Below are positions 45,201 through 53,492 of a stretch of DNA of 64,000 nucleotides, piece after piece; the first letter of the stretch is position 1, and each line of letters begins with the position of its first letter. The position numbers were made by a program, and so were the translations under genes. Origin of the DNA: JALYLC01 sp963743275. GTDB taxonomy: Bacteria > Actinomycetota > Thermoleophilia > Gaiellales > JALYLC01. The notes beneath the pieces are model-generated. The model was given only the letters and a program-made list of their open reading frames with translations, had not been told where the DNA came from and did not search any database. The DNA lies in assembly GCA_963743275.1 (NCBI GenBank), contig CAVUPB010000006.1, positions 310,001-374,000 of the forward strand, read 5' to 3'.

Positions 45201-45641
45201 GGTCTCGAGCTCTCGCGCGAGACCGGCGCCCACATGGACGACCCCTACTACCTCGCCTTGCTGGGCGACGCATGCTTGCGCGCCGGACGCCTCGACGCGG
45301 CCTGGGTTGCCGTCGAAGGCGGTCTCGCGCGGGCGCCGACCGGCCGCAGGTTCTTCTTCGAGAGCGACCTCCAGCGACTCGCCGGGGAGCTGCTCCTGCG
45401 CCAGGGCGGCCGCGAGGAGGCCGAGGCGCGTCTGCACGATGCGCTCGCATTGGCGCGCGGCCAGGGCTCGCCCTCGCTCGAACTGCGGGCAGCGCTGAGC
45501 CTCGCCGGCCACCTCCGCGCCGAAGGGCGGGACGACGAGGCCCGCGGGCTGGTCGCGGGCGTCTACTCGTCGTTCACAGAGGGGTTCGAGACGCACGACC
45601 TCGTCGCGGCACGCGAGCTGCTGGCACAGCTCGGGGCATAG
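42297..45641 (+). CDS. SARP/BTAD - AAA ATPase - TPR regulator (AfsR/large-ATPase type)
   Basis: 1114 residues. Winged HTH at 1-95 and BTAD at 96-245, as in the neighbour. The ATPase has a Walker A GEAGIGKTT near residue 302 and Walker B VFVLEDLHWSD near 418, followed by a long helical region; from about 700 to the end there are TPR-like helices. It should bind DNA and be switched by nucleotide and a ligand. GTG 42297 is chosen over the ATG at 42276: GGAGG lies eight bases before the GTG, and the protein then starts VDFRILGPLEV, matching MDFRLLGPLEV of its paralogue. It is the best candidate regulator for the GCTTTACC sites. Confidence 0.9.
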   Translation: MDFRILGPLEVVADNGPVRLRGGKQKALLALLLLHADRVVPMDRLVDDLWGHDVPETARKMVQIFVSQLRKQLPDGLLRTRAPGYVVDLDGHSLDLRRFERLHADGREALAHGRAHEAEAALRGALELWRGQALAEFDEPFARLEEARLAEQQVTCLEERIEAQLALGRHAELVAELDALIRRHPLRERLRSQLMLALYRCGRHAEALDAFQRFRRMLDDELGIAPSAGLKELERRMLQQDASLDPFAEEPGGGVAKGARSAVAGVLPRVEPVTGRERELTDLERLYEEAQTGARRLAFVTGEAGIGKTTIVESLAARAGASARTLVAHGQCVEHRGAGEPYLPVLEALGRLARQPSGQQLVPLLARHAPTWLAQMPWLLADDALEAVQHRLVGATPLRMLREIIETLELIGQETTLVFVLEDLHWSDPSTIDLLDALARRREPARLLVLGTYRRGEAVAQQHPVYRLVRELRPRGLCTEVAVGPLSQTAVDDYVKARLGRDASQEVAAVLRERTGGNPLFATTLLDSWLEGGLLDEGRSDLARLSSDVPDTVRELIEQMLEQLDPADRDLLSAASAIGQEFSAAALAAATSRSETEVDVRCGALVRSARLIERAGEELWPDGTLAARYRFAHDLHREVLYDSLPAGQRRQTHSRVGARLETAYRANPKEIAAKVAEHFVRAGDARRAVVSLRLAAEQAFERLAHREALEHLATSLDMLVGLPDDRDRWFEELALQSMLGAAQIAARGWSSADAEAAFLRARELAGQIDDSDHLGWALFRLGTLYEVRGEYERSEVLLEQALALSAPTASSGLLTDSHQQLACSLFHQGAFDRALEHAEQGLAAYDGQYFNPVTAAYGDNAGAACHSWAALSLWFLGYPDRARDRARAAVAVADDPRRPHGSAMALAQAAIVEQCRLDIAATRANARAAMEAATRDGYRYRVAMAMILHGWALAAEGSHDDGIAELERGLELSRETGAHMDDPYYLALLGDACLRAGRLDAAWVAVEGGLARAPTGRRFFFESDLQRLAGELLLRQGGREEAEARLHDALALARGQGSPSLELRAALSLAGHLRAEGRDDEARGLVAGVYSSFTEGFETHDLVAARELLAQLGA

Positions 45642-45695
45642 CCGGCGGGCGGCGCCCGCTCGCTCGCGTGCGCCGCCCGCCAGGCGTCCGGTTCC

Positions 45696-47165
45696 CTAGG
45701 CGACACTCTCCAGTGCCGTCGCGACCTGCGGATTGGCCGCCGCAGCCGCCGGCGCGAAGCCAGGGCGGATCAGTACGGCGGCGAGCAGCGCAGCGGCGGC
45801 CGCGAGGGCTGTCCCGGCGAGCAGCGCGTCGCCGAAGCCCTCGGTCAGCGCCGCCCCCGGCGCCAGCTTCGGGTGGGAAGCGACGGCCTCCTCGCTGCGC
45901 GAGACGGCGATCGCGGAGAGAACGGCGACGCCCAGCGCACCGCCGATCTGCTGGGTGGCGTTGACGAGTCCGGAGGCGAGGCCGGAATCGCGCTCCTCGA
46001 CCCCCTGGAGCGCGCCGATCGACATCGTCACGAAGGCCAGGCCGACGCCGATTCCGGAGACCATCAGCGCCGGCAGGAGATCGCGGACGTAACTCGCGTC
46101 AGCCGGGACGCGGGCCAGCAGCCACGTCCCGGCCGCAGCCACCGCGAGCCCCGCGACGAGCGGCCGGCGCGGCCCGACCCGGGTCACCAGCTGAGCGCCG
46201 CCGACCGAGGTGACGAGCGCGGTCAGCGAGAGCGCCAGCCAGGCGAAGCCGGCCTTGAGCGGCGAGTAGCCGAGCACCTGCTGCAGGTACAGGGTGATGA
46301 TGAAGAACATGCCGTAGACCGCCGCGCCGAAGAGCACACCGGCGACGTTCGAGCCGAGCAGCGCGGAGAGCCGGAAGATCCGGAACGGCACCAGAGGCGC
46401 GGCGGAGCGGAGTTCGATCACGCCGAACGCTGCGAGCAGGAGCGCCGAGGCGGCAGCGAGGCCGATGGTCTGCAGCGATGTCCAGCCGGCAGACCGGGCG
46501 TCCACCAGCGTGTACACGAGCAGCGAAAGCGCCGCCGTCACCGTCGCCGCCCCGGCCAGATCGAAGCGGCGAGCGACGCCGAGCGCCCGCGTGTCGTCGA
46601 GCAGGACCGGGCTGAGCGCGATGACGACGACGCCGACGGGCACGTTGAGGAAGAAGAGCCACTCCCAGCCGGCGGTCTGCGTGAGCACGCCGCCGACGAG
46701 GAGGCCGATCGTGCCGCCCGAGGCGCCGACCGCTCCCCAGATGCCGAGCGCCTTGTTGCGCTCCGCGCCCTCGGGGAAGGTCGTCATCAGGATCGAGAGC
46801 GCGGCGGGGGTCATCACCGCCGCTCCGATTCCCTGCAGCGCTCGTGCGGCGATCAAGAGCGCTCCGGACGGGGCGAGCCCTCCGAGCAGCGACGCGAGTG
46901 CGAACACGGCGACGCCGGCGACGAAGACGCGACGCCTGCCGAGCAGGTCGGCTGCACGCCCGCCGAGCAGCAACAGACCGCCGAACGTCAGCGCGTAGGC
47001 GCTCACGACCCATTGCAGGTTGTTCTCGGAGAACTGGAGGTCGGCCTGGATCGAAGGCAGGGCGACGTTCACGATCGCCACGTCCAGGATGACCATGAAG
47101 AAGGCCGAGCAGAGCAGCGCCAGACCGAACCAACGGCGCGCGCCGGTCGTGGGTAGAGATTCCAT
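45696..47165 (-). CDS. MFS drug exporter, DHA2 family
   Basis: 489 residues with about 14 helices. LDVAIVNVALPSIQADL near residue 25 (motif D1), GGRAADLLGRRRVFVAG (motif A) near 70 and the motif C-type WGAVGASGGTIGLLVGGVL near 135 place it in the DHA2/EmrB group. AAAGGAACC eight bases before the ATG acts as its ribosome site. The GCTTTACC site at 47242-47259 lies about 80-95 bases upstream, in the same orientation and spacing as in front of osmC. Confidence 0.93.
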   Translation of the reverse strand: MESLPTTGARRWFGLALLCSAFFMVILDVAIVNVALPSIQADLQFSENNLQWVVSAYALTFGGLLLLGGRAADLLGRRRVFVAGVAVFALASLLGGLAPSGALLIAARALQGIGAAVMTPAALSILMTTFPEGAERNKALGIWGAVGASGGTIGLLVGGVLTQTAGWEWLFFLNVPVGVVVIALSPVLLDDTRALGVARRFDLAGAATVTAALSLLVYTLVDARSAGWTSLQTIGLAAASALLLAAFGVIELRSAAPLVPFRIFRLSALLGSNVAGVLFGAAVYGMFFIITLYLQQVLGYSPLKAGFAWLALSLTALVTSVGGAQLVTRVGPRRPLVAGLAVAAAGTWLLARVPADASYVRDLLPALMVSGIGVGLAFVTMSIGALQGVEERDSGLASGLVNATQQIGGALGVAVLSAIAVSRSEEAVASHPKLAPGAALTEGFGDALLAGTALAAAAALLAAVLIRPGFAPAAAAANPQVATALESVA

Positions 47166-47241
47166 CGGGTGGTTCCTTTCCGGTCGAATGTCGTTTACCG
47201 GGCAAAGAACACACCCGGGCGCCTGCACTTCGACTGGCACC

Positions 47242-47259
47242 GGGTAAAGCACGGGTAGG
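47242..47259. promoter_or_regulatory. two heptamer direct repeats with 11-bp period before the DHA2 gene
   Basis: Plus-strand GGGTAAA (47242) and GGGTAGG (47253), 11 bases apart; on the minus strand CCTACCCGTGCTTTACCC, matching CCTACCGCGGCTTTACCG before osmC. A lone TTTACC in the other orientation is at 47194. No further gene lies in the gap 47166-47306. Confidence 0.5.
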
Positions 47260-47306
47260 GGCGCGTCGGCCCGATGGAATCTCCGGCGCCGCGCGCCGTC
47301 ACGCGC

Positions 47307-48062
47307 TCAGGCGGCTCGAGTCTCGCCGGAGGGGATGGAGTGCGTCCTGAAGCCCTTGACCGTGAGGTAGATGCCGAGCGACAGCTCCCAGAAGAACTCG
47401 GGGATGGTCGCGATGCCCTGGACCGGGCCGCCAGCTGCGAAGAGGTCGAACAGCACGCCGATCCCCGAGAGGATGATCAACGGGCCTCCGATGAGCCCCA
47501 GCATCGCCATCTTCCGCGGCACGAGGCCAGACCGGTACATCAGGGAGCCCAGGATCAGGCCGTTCCCGATGCCGACGACGAAGCCGGGCCCGAGCAGGAA
47601 CGTCCAATCCTTGATCGCGGCGAGCGATTCGGCGTACCCGCCGAGCGAGGCGGCATCCGCTCCCACGTCCTTCCGCAACGTCACGACGGCAAGGACGGCC
47701 AGGATGCCGACGGCGATGAAGACGCATTCGATGATGCGAGCGGCGACGTACCCCAGGGCCAGGGTCTCGTTCTGCCGCCGGAAGCTCGCGAACGGCACGA
47801 CAGCAGTGCCGATGTTCGCGACGATGAGCAGCAGCTCGAGGAGTGCCGCCAGGTAGATGCGGCTGTCGGCGCCGCCACCGGCGATGTAGCCCTCGGGATC
47901 GTCGAGCACGGGTTGGAACAGGGCCAACGCGGCGATCGACGTGATGAACGTGATCAGGAAGAGCACACCGGTGATCCGAGCGCTCCTCCGGGTGGCCTCC
48001 CTCCCTGCGTCCCGCGGTTCGCGGGCGTCCCGACCAGACGCGTCGTGCGACGTCGTCAGCAT
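47307..48062 (-). CDS. DUF4386-family membrane protein
   Basis: 251 residues with six or so hydrophobic helices: ITGVLFLITFITSIAALALF near 30, ELLLIVANIGTAVVPFA, ARIIECVFIAVGILAVLAVV, TFLLGPGFVVGIGNGLILG and GPLIILSGIGVLFDL. These match the DUF4386 family, of unknown function. Its ATG overlaps the end of the next upstream gene by seven bases, so the two are one operon. Confidence 0.8.
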   Translation of the reverse strand: MLTTSHDASGRDAREPRDAGREATRRSARITGVLFLITFITSIAALALFQPVLDDPEGYIAGGGADSRIYLAALLELLLIVANIGTAVVPFASFRRQNETLALGYVAARIIECVFIAVGILAVLAVVTLRKDVGADAASLGGYAESLAAIKDWTFLLGPGFVVGIGNGLILGSLMYRSGLVPRKMAMLGLIGGPLIILSGIGVLFDLFAAGGPVQGIATIPEFFWELSLGIYLTVKGFRTHSIPSGETRAA

Positions 48063-48340
48063 GGCCGCCTCCCCGGAATGCGGTGCCTTGCCCTCGTCGC
48101 CATCAGCCGCGCGCGGAGGCGGTGCATGTACGGCATCAGGCCGTAGATGACGATCGGCACGGCGATGGTCGCGAGCACGAACGTGCGAACGACCGGCGAA
48201 AGCGTCTTCAACCAGTCGCCGAGCGCGAGGTTGATGACGGTGAGCGTCGGGAAGACGCTGAGCCAGATCATGACACCGAGGTGGTGCTTGCTCGGCGGTG
48301 GGATCGAGGCGGGCTGAGTTCCGGGGGTTCGGCTGGTCAT
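48056..48340 (-). CDS. small membrane protein, like the C-terminal hairpin of membrane ABM-family proteins
   Basis: 94 residues with two helices: VMIWLSVFPTLTVINLALG near 23-42 and TFVLATIAVPIVIYGLMPYM near 54-73. This pair resembles the C-terminal membrane hairpin found fused to antibiotic-biosynthesis-monooxygenase domains, here without that domain. AGGAG nine bases before the ATG sets the start. It is translationally coupled to the DUF4386 gene. Confidence 0.7.
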   Translation of the reverse strand: MTSRTPGTQPASIPPPSKHHLGVMIWLSVFPTLTVINLALGDWLKTLSPVVRTFVLATIAVPIVIYGLMPYMHRLRARLMATRARHRIPGRRPC

Positions 48341-48351
48341 AGGGATTTCTC

Positions 48352-49323
48352 CTATCGGTGTGTGGGTTCGTTGCTGAGCTCTGTGGTCGCGCGGGTGCCG
48401 GCGAATGCGAGGACGGCAGTGCGCACGTCCTCCTCGACGAGATCGGCGTTGATGGCGATGGCGGCGGCCGAGCCTTCGCCGGCGGCCGTGATGACCTGGG
48501 CGCGTGCGTTGGCCACGTTGCCCGCCACCCACACGCCGGCGACGCTCGTCAGCCCGTCACCGCCGGTGACCGGCCATCCGTCCTCGTCGAGGTCGCAGCC
48601 GAGAGCGGCGAGCAGATCGCTGTTGGGGACGAATCGCGGCGGGACGAACAACGCGTCGCAGGCGACGGTGCGGTCGCCGTCGAGCTCGACGCCGCAGAGG
48701 CGGTCGCCCTCGACGAGGACCTGCTGCGCGGCTCCCTCGACGATGGCGATCCCGCGGGCGGCCAGCTGCTGGCGCTCGGCCGCCGCCAGGCTCCCGCCCG
48801 GCGCGATGTACACGAGGTCATCGGACCACTGGCGGACGATCTGGGCATAGCGGACAGCCGCGGGCGAGCCGCCCAGCACGCCGAGCTTCCGGTCTCGCAC
48901 CTCGAAGCCGTGACAGTAGGGGCAGTGCAGGACGTCGCGGGCCCACCGTTCGCGAAGGCCGGGGATGTCGGGCATCTCATCGCGCAGGCCCGTCGCCACG
49001 AGGAGCCGTCGCGCATGCAGCGAACGGCCATCGCCCAGAACCACGCGGAAGCGGCCGGCACCGTCGCTCACGATCTCCTCGGCGCTGCCTTGGACGATCG
49101 CGACGCCGTAGCCTTCGACCTCCTCGCGCCCGAGGGCGAGCAGCTCGCCGGGGGCCAGGCCGTCGCGCGACAGGAACCCTTGCATGTGCGCGGCGGGAGC
49201 GTTGCGTGGCGATCCGGCATCGATCACCGCGACCCGGCGTCGTGCCCTGCCGAGCACGAGGGCCGCACTCAGGCCGGCCGCGCCGCCGCCGACCACCACC
49301 ACGTCATAGATGGGCATTTCCAT
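48352..49323 (-). CDS. NAD(P)/FAD-dependent oxidoreductase (thioredoxin-reductase-like, CPYC)
   Basis: 323 residues. FAD motif VVVVGGGAAGLSAALVLGR near residue 9; ATGLRDEMPDIPG; the redox-active CPYCHGFE near 140; NADPH segment LGVLGGSPAAVRYAQ; FAD-contacting VWVAGNVANARAQVITAAGEGSAAAI near 275. It is of the small TrxR-like class that reduces thiol or other substrates. The ATG at 49323 is used; ATG 49317 is two codons inside. It is divergent from the XRE-cupin gene and probably controlled by it. Confidence 0.9.
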   Translation of the reverse strand: MEMPIYDVVVVGGGAAGLSAALVLGRARRRVAVIDAGSPRNAPAAHMQGFLSRDGLAPGELLALGREEVEGYGVAIVQGSAEEIVSDGAGRFRVVLGDGRSLHARRLLVATGLRDEMPDIPGLRERWARDVLHCPYCHGFEVRDRKLGVLGGSPAAVRYAQIVRQWSDDLVYIAPGGSLAAAERQQLAARGIAIVEGAAQQVLVEGDRLCGVELDGDRTVACDALFVPPRFVPNSDLLAALGCDLDEDGWPVTGGDGLTSVAGVWVAGNVANARAQVITAAGEGSAAAIAINADLVEEDVRTAVLAFAGTRATTELSNEPTHR

Positions 49324-49403
49324 GAGCGGAGGGTGCGGGGGCGACCCGTCACCTGACAACTTTCGTTGCTGTTTCCGGGAATCGGCCGCTACCCTGTGCC
49401 GCG

Positions 49404-50003
49404 ATGAGCGACCCGCCGGCTCTCGCGACCGTCCTCGCCGAGGTCGGTCCCCGCCTGAGACGGCTGCGAACACGCCGAGGCGTCACCCTGACCCAGCTCG
49501 CCGCAGAGACCGGCATCTCCAAGAGCACCCTGTCGCGACTGGAATCCGGCCAGCGCAAGCCCGGCCTCGACCTGCTCCTACCTCTCGCCCAGGCCCACCA
49601 GGTGCCCCTCGACGAGCTCGTCGGCGCGCCCGAGGTCGGCGACCCCCGCATCCGGCTGAAGCCCCGGCGCCGAAACGGCCGTGTGGTCTTCCCGCTCACC
49701 CAGCAGTCGAAGAGCGGAGTGCAGGTGTGGAAGGTGATCATTCCGCCCGAGAGCGGCGAGCCCGAGCTCCGCACGCACGAGGGCTACGAATGGCTCTACG
49801 TCCTCTCGGGCCACATGCGGCTGATCCTGGGCGAGCACGACATCACGATGCCACCCGGCGAAGTGGCCGAGTTCGACACGCGGCTTCCGCATTGGTTCGG
49901 CCCGGCCGACGACCAGCCCGTCGAGATCCTCAGCGTCCACGGGAGCCACGGCAAGCGCATGCACGTCCGCGCCGCGCCCCGCCGCAAGGACGACTCCGCC
50001 TGA
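49404..50003 (+). CDS. XRE-family regulator with cupin sensor domain
   Basis: 199 residues. HTH at 14-70 (RLRRLRTRRGVTLTQLAAETGISKSTLSRLESGQRKPGLDLL), then a cupin barrel from about 115 to 185 with PELRTHEGYEWLYVLSGHMRLILGE and the metal/ligand His residues. TACCCT lies eight bases before the ATG. It is back to back with the CPYC reductase gene, so it likely senses a small molecule and regulates that gene. Confidence 0.92.
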   Translation: MSDPPALATVLAEVGPRLRRLRTRRGVTLTQLAAETGISKSTLSRLESGQRKPGLDLLLPLAQAHQVPLDELVGAPEVGDPRIRLKPRRRNGRVVFPLTQQSKSGVQVWKVIIPPESGEPELRTHEGYEWLYVLSGHMRLILGEHDITMPPGEVAEFDTRLPHWFGPADDQPVEILSVHGSHGKRMHVRAAPRRKDDSA

Positions 50004-50177
50004 TCGCGCACTGATCGTCCGGCCCCGTCGGGCAGCCACGCCACGGGTCGCCGGCTGAGCGCAAGCCACACGTCGATGACGGGCCGACTAGGGTCGGCCC
50101 ACTACACTCGCCCTCGAATTCACGACGCACGCGCTCACGGCAATGTGGTTCCGATCAGTTTCGAGGAGTTGGGAGTC

Positions 50178-50525
50178 ATGGCGACCATGGTGTTCGTACT
50201 GCCCATCCTGCCCGGCAAGGAAGACGTCGATCGCGAGATGCTGGCCGGACTGAGCACCCCGGGACCGGCGCGGGATGCCTACCTCGCGGCGCGTCGCGCC
50301 CAGGGCCTGAAGCGCGAGACGGTGTGGCACCAGAAGACGCCCGACGGCACCCTCGCGATCATCGTGCTCGAAGGCGATGACGTCCAGAGCGCGCTCGGCG
50401 TGAGCGCCACCTCGGACGATCCCTTCCATAAGCAGTTCCGGGAGTTCGTGAAGGACGTTCACGGCGTCGACCTCGCGAACGACCCGCCGCCGGACATCAG
50501 CCTGATCACCGACACGCAGTTCTGA
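50178..50525 (+). CDS. hypothetical protein with a ferredoxin-like (dimeric alpha/beta-barrel type) pattern
   Basis: 115 residues: FVLPILPGKEDVDREMLAGLS, then LKRETVWHQKTPDGTLAIIVLEGDDVQ and a helix ending HKQFREFVKDVHGV. The beta-alpha-beta pattern recalls stress-responsive dimeric barrel proteins, but I do not recognise the family. GAGGAG nine bases upstream sets the start. The 174-base gap before it and the 199-base gap after it show nothing further. Confidence 0.7.
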   Translation: MATMVFVLPILPGKEDVDREMLAGLSTPGPARDAYLAARRAQGLKRETVWHQKTPDGTLAIIVLEGDDVQSALGVSATSDDPFHKQFREFVKDVHGVDLANDPPPDISLITDTQF

Positions 50526-50724
50526 CGCTGCACGCCGGTGCCCCGGCGCTCAGCGGTCACTCCAGCTCGCACGATCGCGTGACGCTCCTCGAGCTGCACG
50601 TTCGCGGGATGGGCCGCCATCGCGCTTGAACGCGGCCGGCTCGAGCGTCTCCGCGTAGAAAGCCGCACCGTCACTACGGACTCCTCGGATGCGGCTCGAT
50701 GCGCCCGTGCCCGATGCTGGTGCG

Positions 50725-52695
50725 ATGAGCGCGTTGGACCGTTTCGCGGCTGAGGAGCGCTTCCGTGATCGTGTCGAGGCCGGGCGGGAGTTGGCCGGGC
50801 TCCTCGCCGGGTACGCCGATCGCGATGACGTGATCGTCCTGGGCCTGCCGCGCGGCGGCGTGCCCGTCGCGTTCGAGGTCGCGCGAGCACTGAGCGCCCC
50901 GCTCGACGTCTTCCTCGTGCGCAAGCTCGGCTTCCCCGGGCACGAGGAGTATGCGCTGGGCGCCGTCGCGAGCGGCGGCATCCGCGTCCTCAACCGGAAG
51001 CTGATCGACTCGCTCGACCTCCCGCCCGAGTGGATCGAGGCGATCGAGGCGAAGGAGCTGCGGGAGCTCGACCGCCGCGAGCGGGCCTATCGCGGCGATC
51101 GCCCGCCCCCGGATGTGGCGGGGCGCACGGTCATCCTCGTCGATGACGGCCTCGCGACCGGCTCGACGATGCTGGCGGCGGTCGAGGCCGTGCGTCAGGA
51201 CGGCCCGGCGCGGCTCGTCGTCGCGGTGCCGGTTGCCGCACGTGAAGCGCGCGACGCGCTCGGCGCCGTGGCCGACGAGGTCGTCTGCGCGCTCACGCCC
51301 CGACCGTTCTACGCCGTCGGCGCGTGGTACGAGGATTTCGCGCAGACGACGGATCACGAGGTGCGCGCGCTGCTCGAGCAGGCCCGGCAGCGGCCGGCCG
51401 ATCCACGGCTCGCGGGGCTGCACACCCTGACCGGCGCGGCGACGGACTACGACCCGCTGCTGGAACGCGCGTCCGGGCGGCGCTTCGTGCTCATAGGCGA
51501 GGCGACGCACGGCACGCACGAGTTCTACCGCGAGCGCGCCGAGATCACGAAGCGGCTGATCGCCGAGGCCGGGGTCACGATCGTGGCGGTCGAGGCCGAC
51601 TGGCCCGACGCGTACCGCGTCAACTGCTTCGTCCGCGGCTCGGGCGACGACCACAACGCGGCCGAGGCGCTCGCGGACTTCAAGCGCTTCCCGGCCTGGA
51701 TGTGGCGCAACACGGACGTCGCCGCGTTCGTCACCTGGCTGCGCGAGTGGAACGACGCCCTTCCGGCGGGAGCGCCCAAGGTCGGGTTCTACGGCCTCGA
51801 CCTGTACAGCCTGCACGCGTCCATGGACGCGGTGGTCGGCTACCTCGACCAGATCGACCCCGGCGCGGCGCGGCGCGCGCGCGAGCGCTACGCCTGCTTC
51901 GACCACTTCAGCCGCGACCCGCAGATCTACGGCTACGACGCCCAGATCCGCGGCGCCGAGCCGTGTGAGCGGCAGGCGGTCGAGGAGCTGCTCGAGCTCC
52001 GGCGCAGTGCTGCCGAGGTGGCGCGACACGACGGCCGTGTCGCCGAGGACCGGCACTTCTCCGCCGAGCAGAACGCACGCGCGGTGGTGGGCGCGGAGCG
52101 CTACTACCGCGCGATGTACCGCGGCGGCAGCGAGAGTTGGAATCTGCGGGATCGGCACATGGTGGACACACTCGACGCGCTCGCCGCGCACCTCGAGCGG
52201 ACCTACGGCCAGGCCAAGGCGGTCGTGTGGGAGCACAACTCGCACATCGGCGATGCGCGGGCAACGGAGATGGGGCCTGCCGGCCAGGTCACCGTTGGGC
52301 AACTCGTACGTGAACGGCACGGGGCCGACGCGCTGCTCATCGGAATGACCACGTACTCCGGCACGGTGACCGCCGCGTCCGACTGGGGTGGCCCGGCGGA
52401 GCGCAAGCTGGTGCGCCCGGCCCTTGCCGGCAGCTGGGAAGCCCTCCTGCACGAGCAGCCCGCACCGTCCTTCGCGGTCGACCCCTCCGCGCTCCGCGCA
52501 CGCAGGCTCCAACGCGCGATCGGCGTGATCTACCGCCCCGAGACCGAGCGTCATTCGCACTACTTCCACACGCGCCTGGGCGACCAGTTCGACGTGGTGC
52601 TGCACTTCGACGAGACAAGCGCCCTCGTGCCGCTGGAGCGCACCAGCCTGTGGGACGCGGGCGAGCTTCCGGAGACCTATCCATGGGGCGTCTAG
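50725..52695 (+). CDS. phosphoribosyltransferase - erythromycin esterase fusion
   Basis: 656 residues. The N-terminal half is a type I phosphoribosyltransferase: LGLPRGGVPVAFEVARAL near 31 and the PRPP motif VILVDDGLATGST at 136-148. The second half is an erythromycin-esterase/succinoglycan-type hydrolase: LIGEATHGTHEFYRERAEI near 258, VAVEADWPDAYRVN, and VWEHNSHIGDARATEMG near 500, carrying the His/Glu catalytic set. The same two-domain design is found in Mycobacterium tuberculosis Rv2030c. A start at 50689 is possible; neither has a Shine-Dalgarno. It overlaps the next gene by 13 bases. Confidence 0.88.
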   Translation: MSALDRFAAEERFRDRVEAGRELAGLLAGYADRDDVIVLGLPRGGVPVAFEVARALSAPLDVFLVRKLGFPGHEEYALGAVASGGIRVLNRKLIDSLDLPPEWIEAIEAKELRELDRRERAYRGDRPPPDVAGRTVILVDDGLATGSTMLAAVEAVRQDGPARLVVAVPVAAREARDALGAVADEVVCALTPRPFYAVGAWYEDFAQTTDHEVRALLEQARQRPADPRLAGLHTLTGAATDYDPLLERASGRRFVLIGEATHGTHEFYRERAEITKRLIAEAGVTIVAVEADWPDAYRVNCFVRGSGDDHNAAEALADFKRFPAWMWRNTDVAAFVTWLREWNDALPAGAPKVGFYGLDLYSLHASMDAVVGYLDQIDPGAARRARERYACFDHFSRDPQIYGYDAQIRGAEPCERQAVEELLELRRSAAEVARHDGRVAEDRHFSAEQNARAVVGAERYYRAMYRGGSESWNLRDRHMVDTLDALAAHLERTYGQAKAVVWEHNSHIGDARATEMGPAGQVTVGQLVRERHGADALLIGMTTYSGTVTAASDWGGPAERKLVRPALAGSWEALLHEQPAPSFAVDPSALRARRLQRAIGVIYRPETERHSHYFHTRLGDQFDVVLHFDETSALVPLERTSLWDAGELPETYPWGV

Positions 52696-53360
52696 ACCCC
52701 GCCGCTCCAGCGCACGTCCTCGTCTCCGCCGGAGACGCCTGGCTCGAAGGCGACCTCGCCATCCCCGGTGGAGCGAGCGGGATCGTCGTGTTCGCGCACG
52801 GCAGCGGCTCAAGCCGCCACAGCCCTCGCAACCGCCTCGTGGCCGCGGCACTCAATCAGGCCGGGCTGGCCACCCTCCTCGTCGACCTGCTCACCCCCGC
52901 CGAGGAGTCCATCGACCGGATCACGGCTGAGCACCGCTTCGACATCGCGTTGCTCGCACGACGTCTCACCGGCGTCGTCGACTGGCTCGCCACCTGCGCC
53001 CCCGCCGCGAGCCTCCCCGTCGGGCTCTTCGGTGCGAGCACCGGCGCAGCGGCGGCACTCGTGGCCGCGGCCACACGGCCCCGGGTCGTCGGCGCCGTCG
53101 TGTCGCGCGGCGGCCGGCCCGATCTCGCCGGGCCGGCACTCCCGCGCGTGCATGCACCCACGCTGCTGATCGTGGGCGGCGCCGACGGGCAGGTGCTCGA
53201 GCTCAACCGGCAGGCACTCGAGTTGCTCGGTGCGAGCGAGAAGCAGCTCGCCGTCGTCCCCGGGGCGACCCACCTGTTCGAGGAGCCCGGAACGCTCGAG
53301 CAGGTCGCGCACCTCGCCGCGGACTGGTTCTCCCGCCACCTCACGGGCGACCGAGGCTGA
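52683..53360 (+). CDS. dienelactone-hydrolase-like alpha/beta hydrolase
   Basis: 225 residues: IVVFAHGSGSSRHSPRNRLVA (oxyanion), GLFGASTGAAAALVAA nucleophile elbow near residue 117, LLIVGGADGQV with the acid, and the His in PGATHLFEEPG near 198. It is commonly linked to the phosphoribosyltransferase family. It starts inside the preceding gene (ATG 52683), so both should be made together. The substrate is unknown. Confidence 0.88.
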   Translation: MGRLDPAAPAHVLVSAGDAWLEGDLAIPGGASGIVVFAHGSGSSRHSPRNRLVAAALNQAGLATLLVDLLTPAEESIDRITAEHRFDIALLARRLTGVVDWLATCAPAASLPVGLFGASTGAAAALVAAATRPRVVGAVVSRGGRPDLAGPALPRVHAPTLLIVGGADGQVLELNRQALELLGASEKQLAVVPGATHLFEEPGTLEQVAHLAADWFSRHLTGDRG

Positions 53361-53389
53361 TCTCGGGGCTTGCGGGGTCTTTCGGGGGA

Positions 53390-53463
53390 TGGGCCGAGTA
53401 GGGATCGAACCTACGACCTTGGGATTAAGAGTCCCCTGCTCTACCAGCTGAGCTATCGGCCCC
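53390..53463 (-). tRNA. tRNA-Lys (anticodon CTT)
   Basis: Minus-strand cloverleaf: acceptor GGGCCGA...TCGGCCC with discriminator A, D arm GCTCAGCTGGTAGAGC, anticodon loop CTCTTAA, T arm with GGTTCGATCC. 74 bases, no encoded CCA. Anticodon CTT reads AAG. The first anticodon-stem pair looks mismatched. It stands alone between two genes. Confidence 0.97.
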
Positions 53464-53492
53464 GGGTGCCGGAGAGTACCAGCGAGACCGCC

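Noticed and set aside
36308..49324. A secondary-metabolite cluster, because of the SARP-type regulators.
   Set aside because: No polyketide, peptide-synthetase, terpene or RiPP genes are present; only efflux, redox and regulation genes.
49357..49368. CAAC-TTTC-GTTG palindrome between the CPYC reductase and the XRE gene.
   Set aside because: Arms of four bases are too short to claim an operator.
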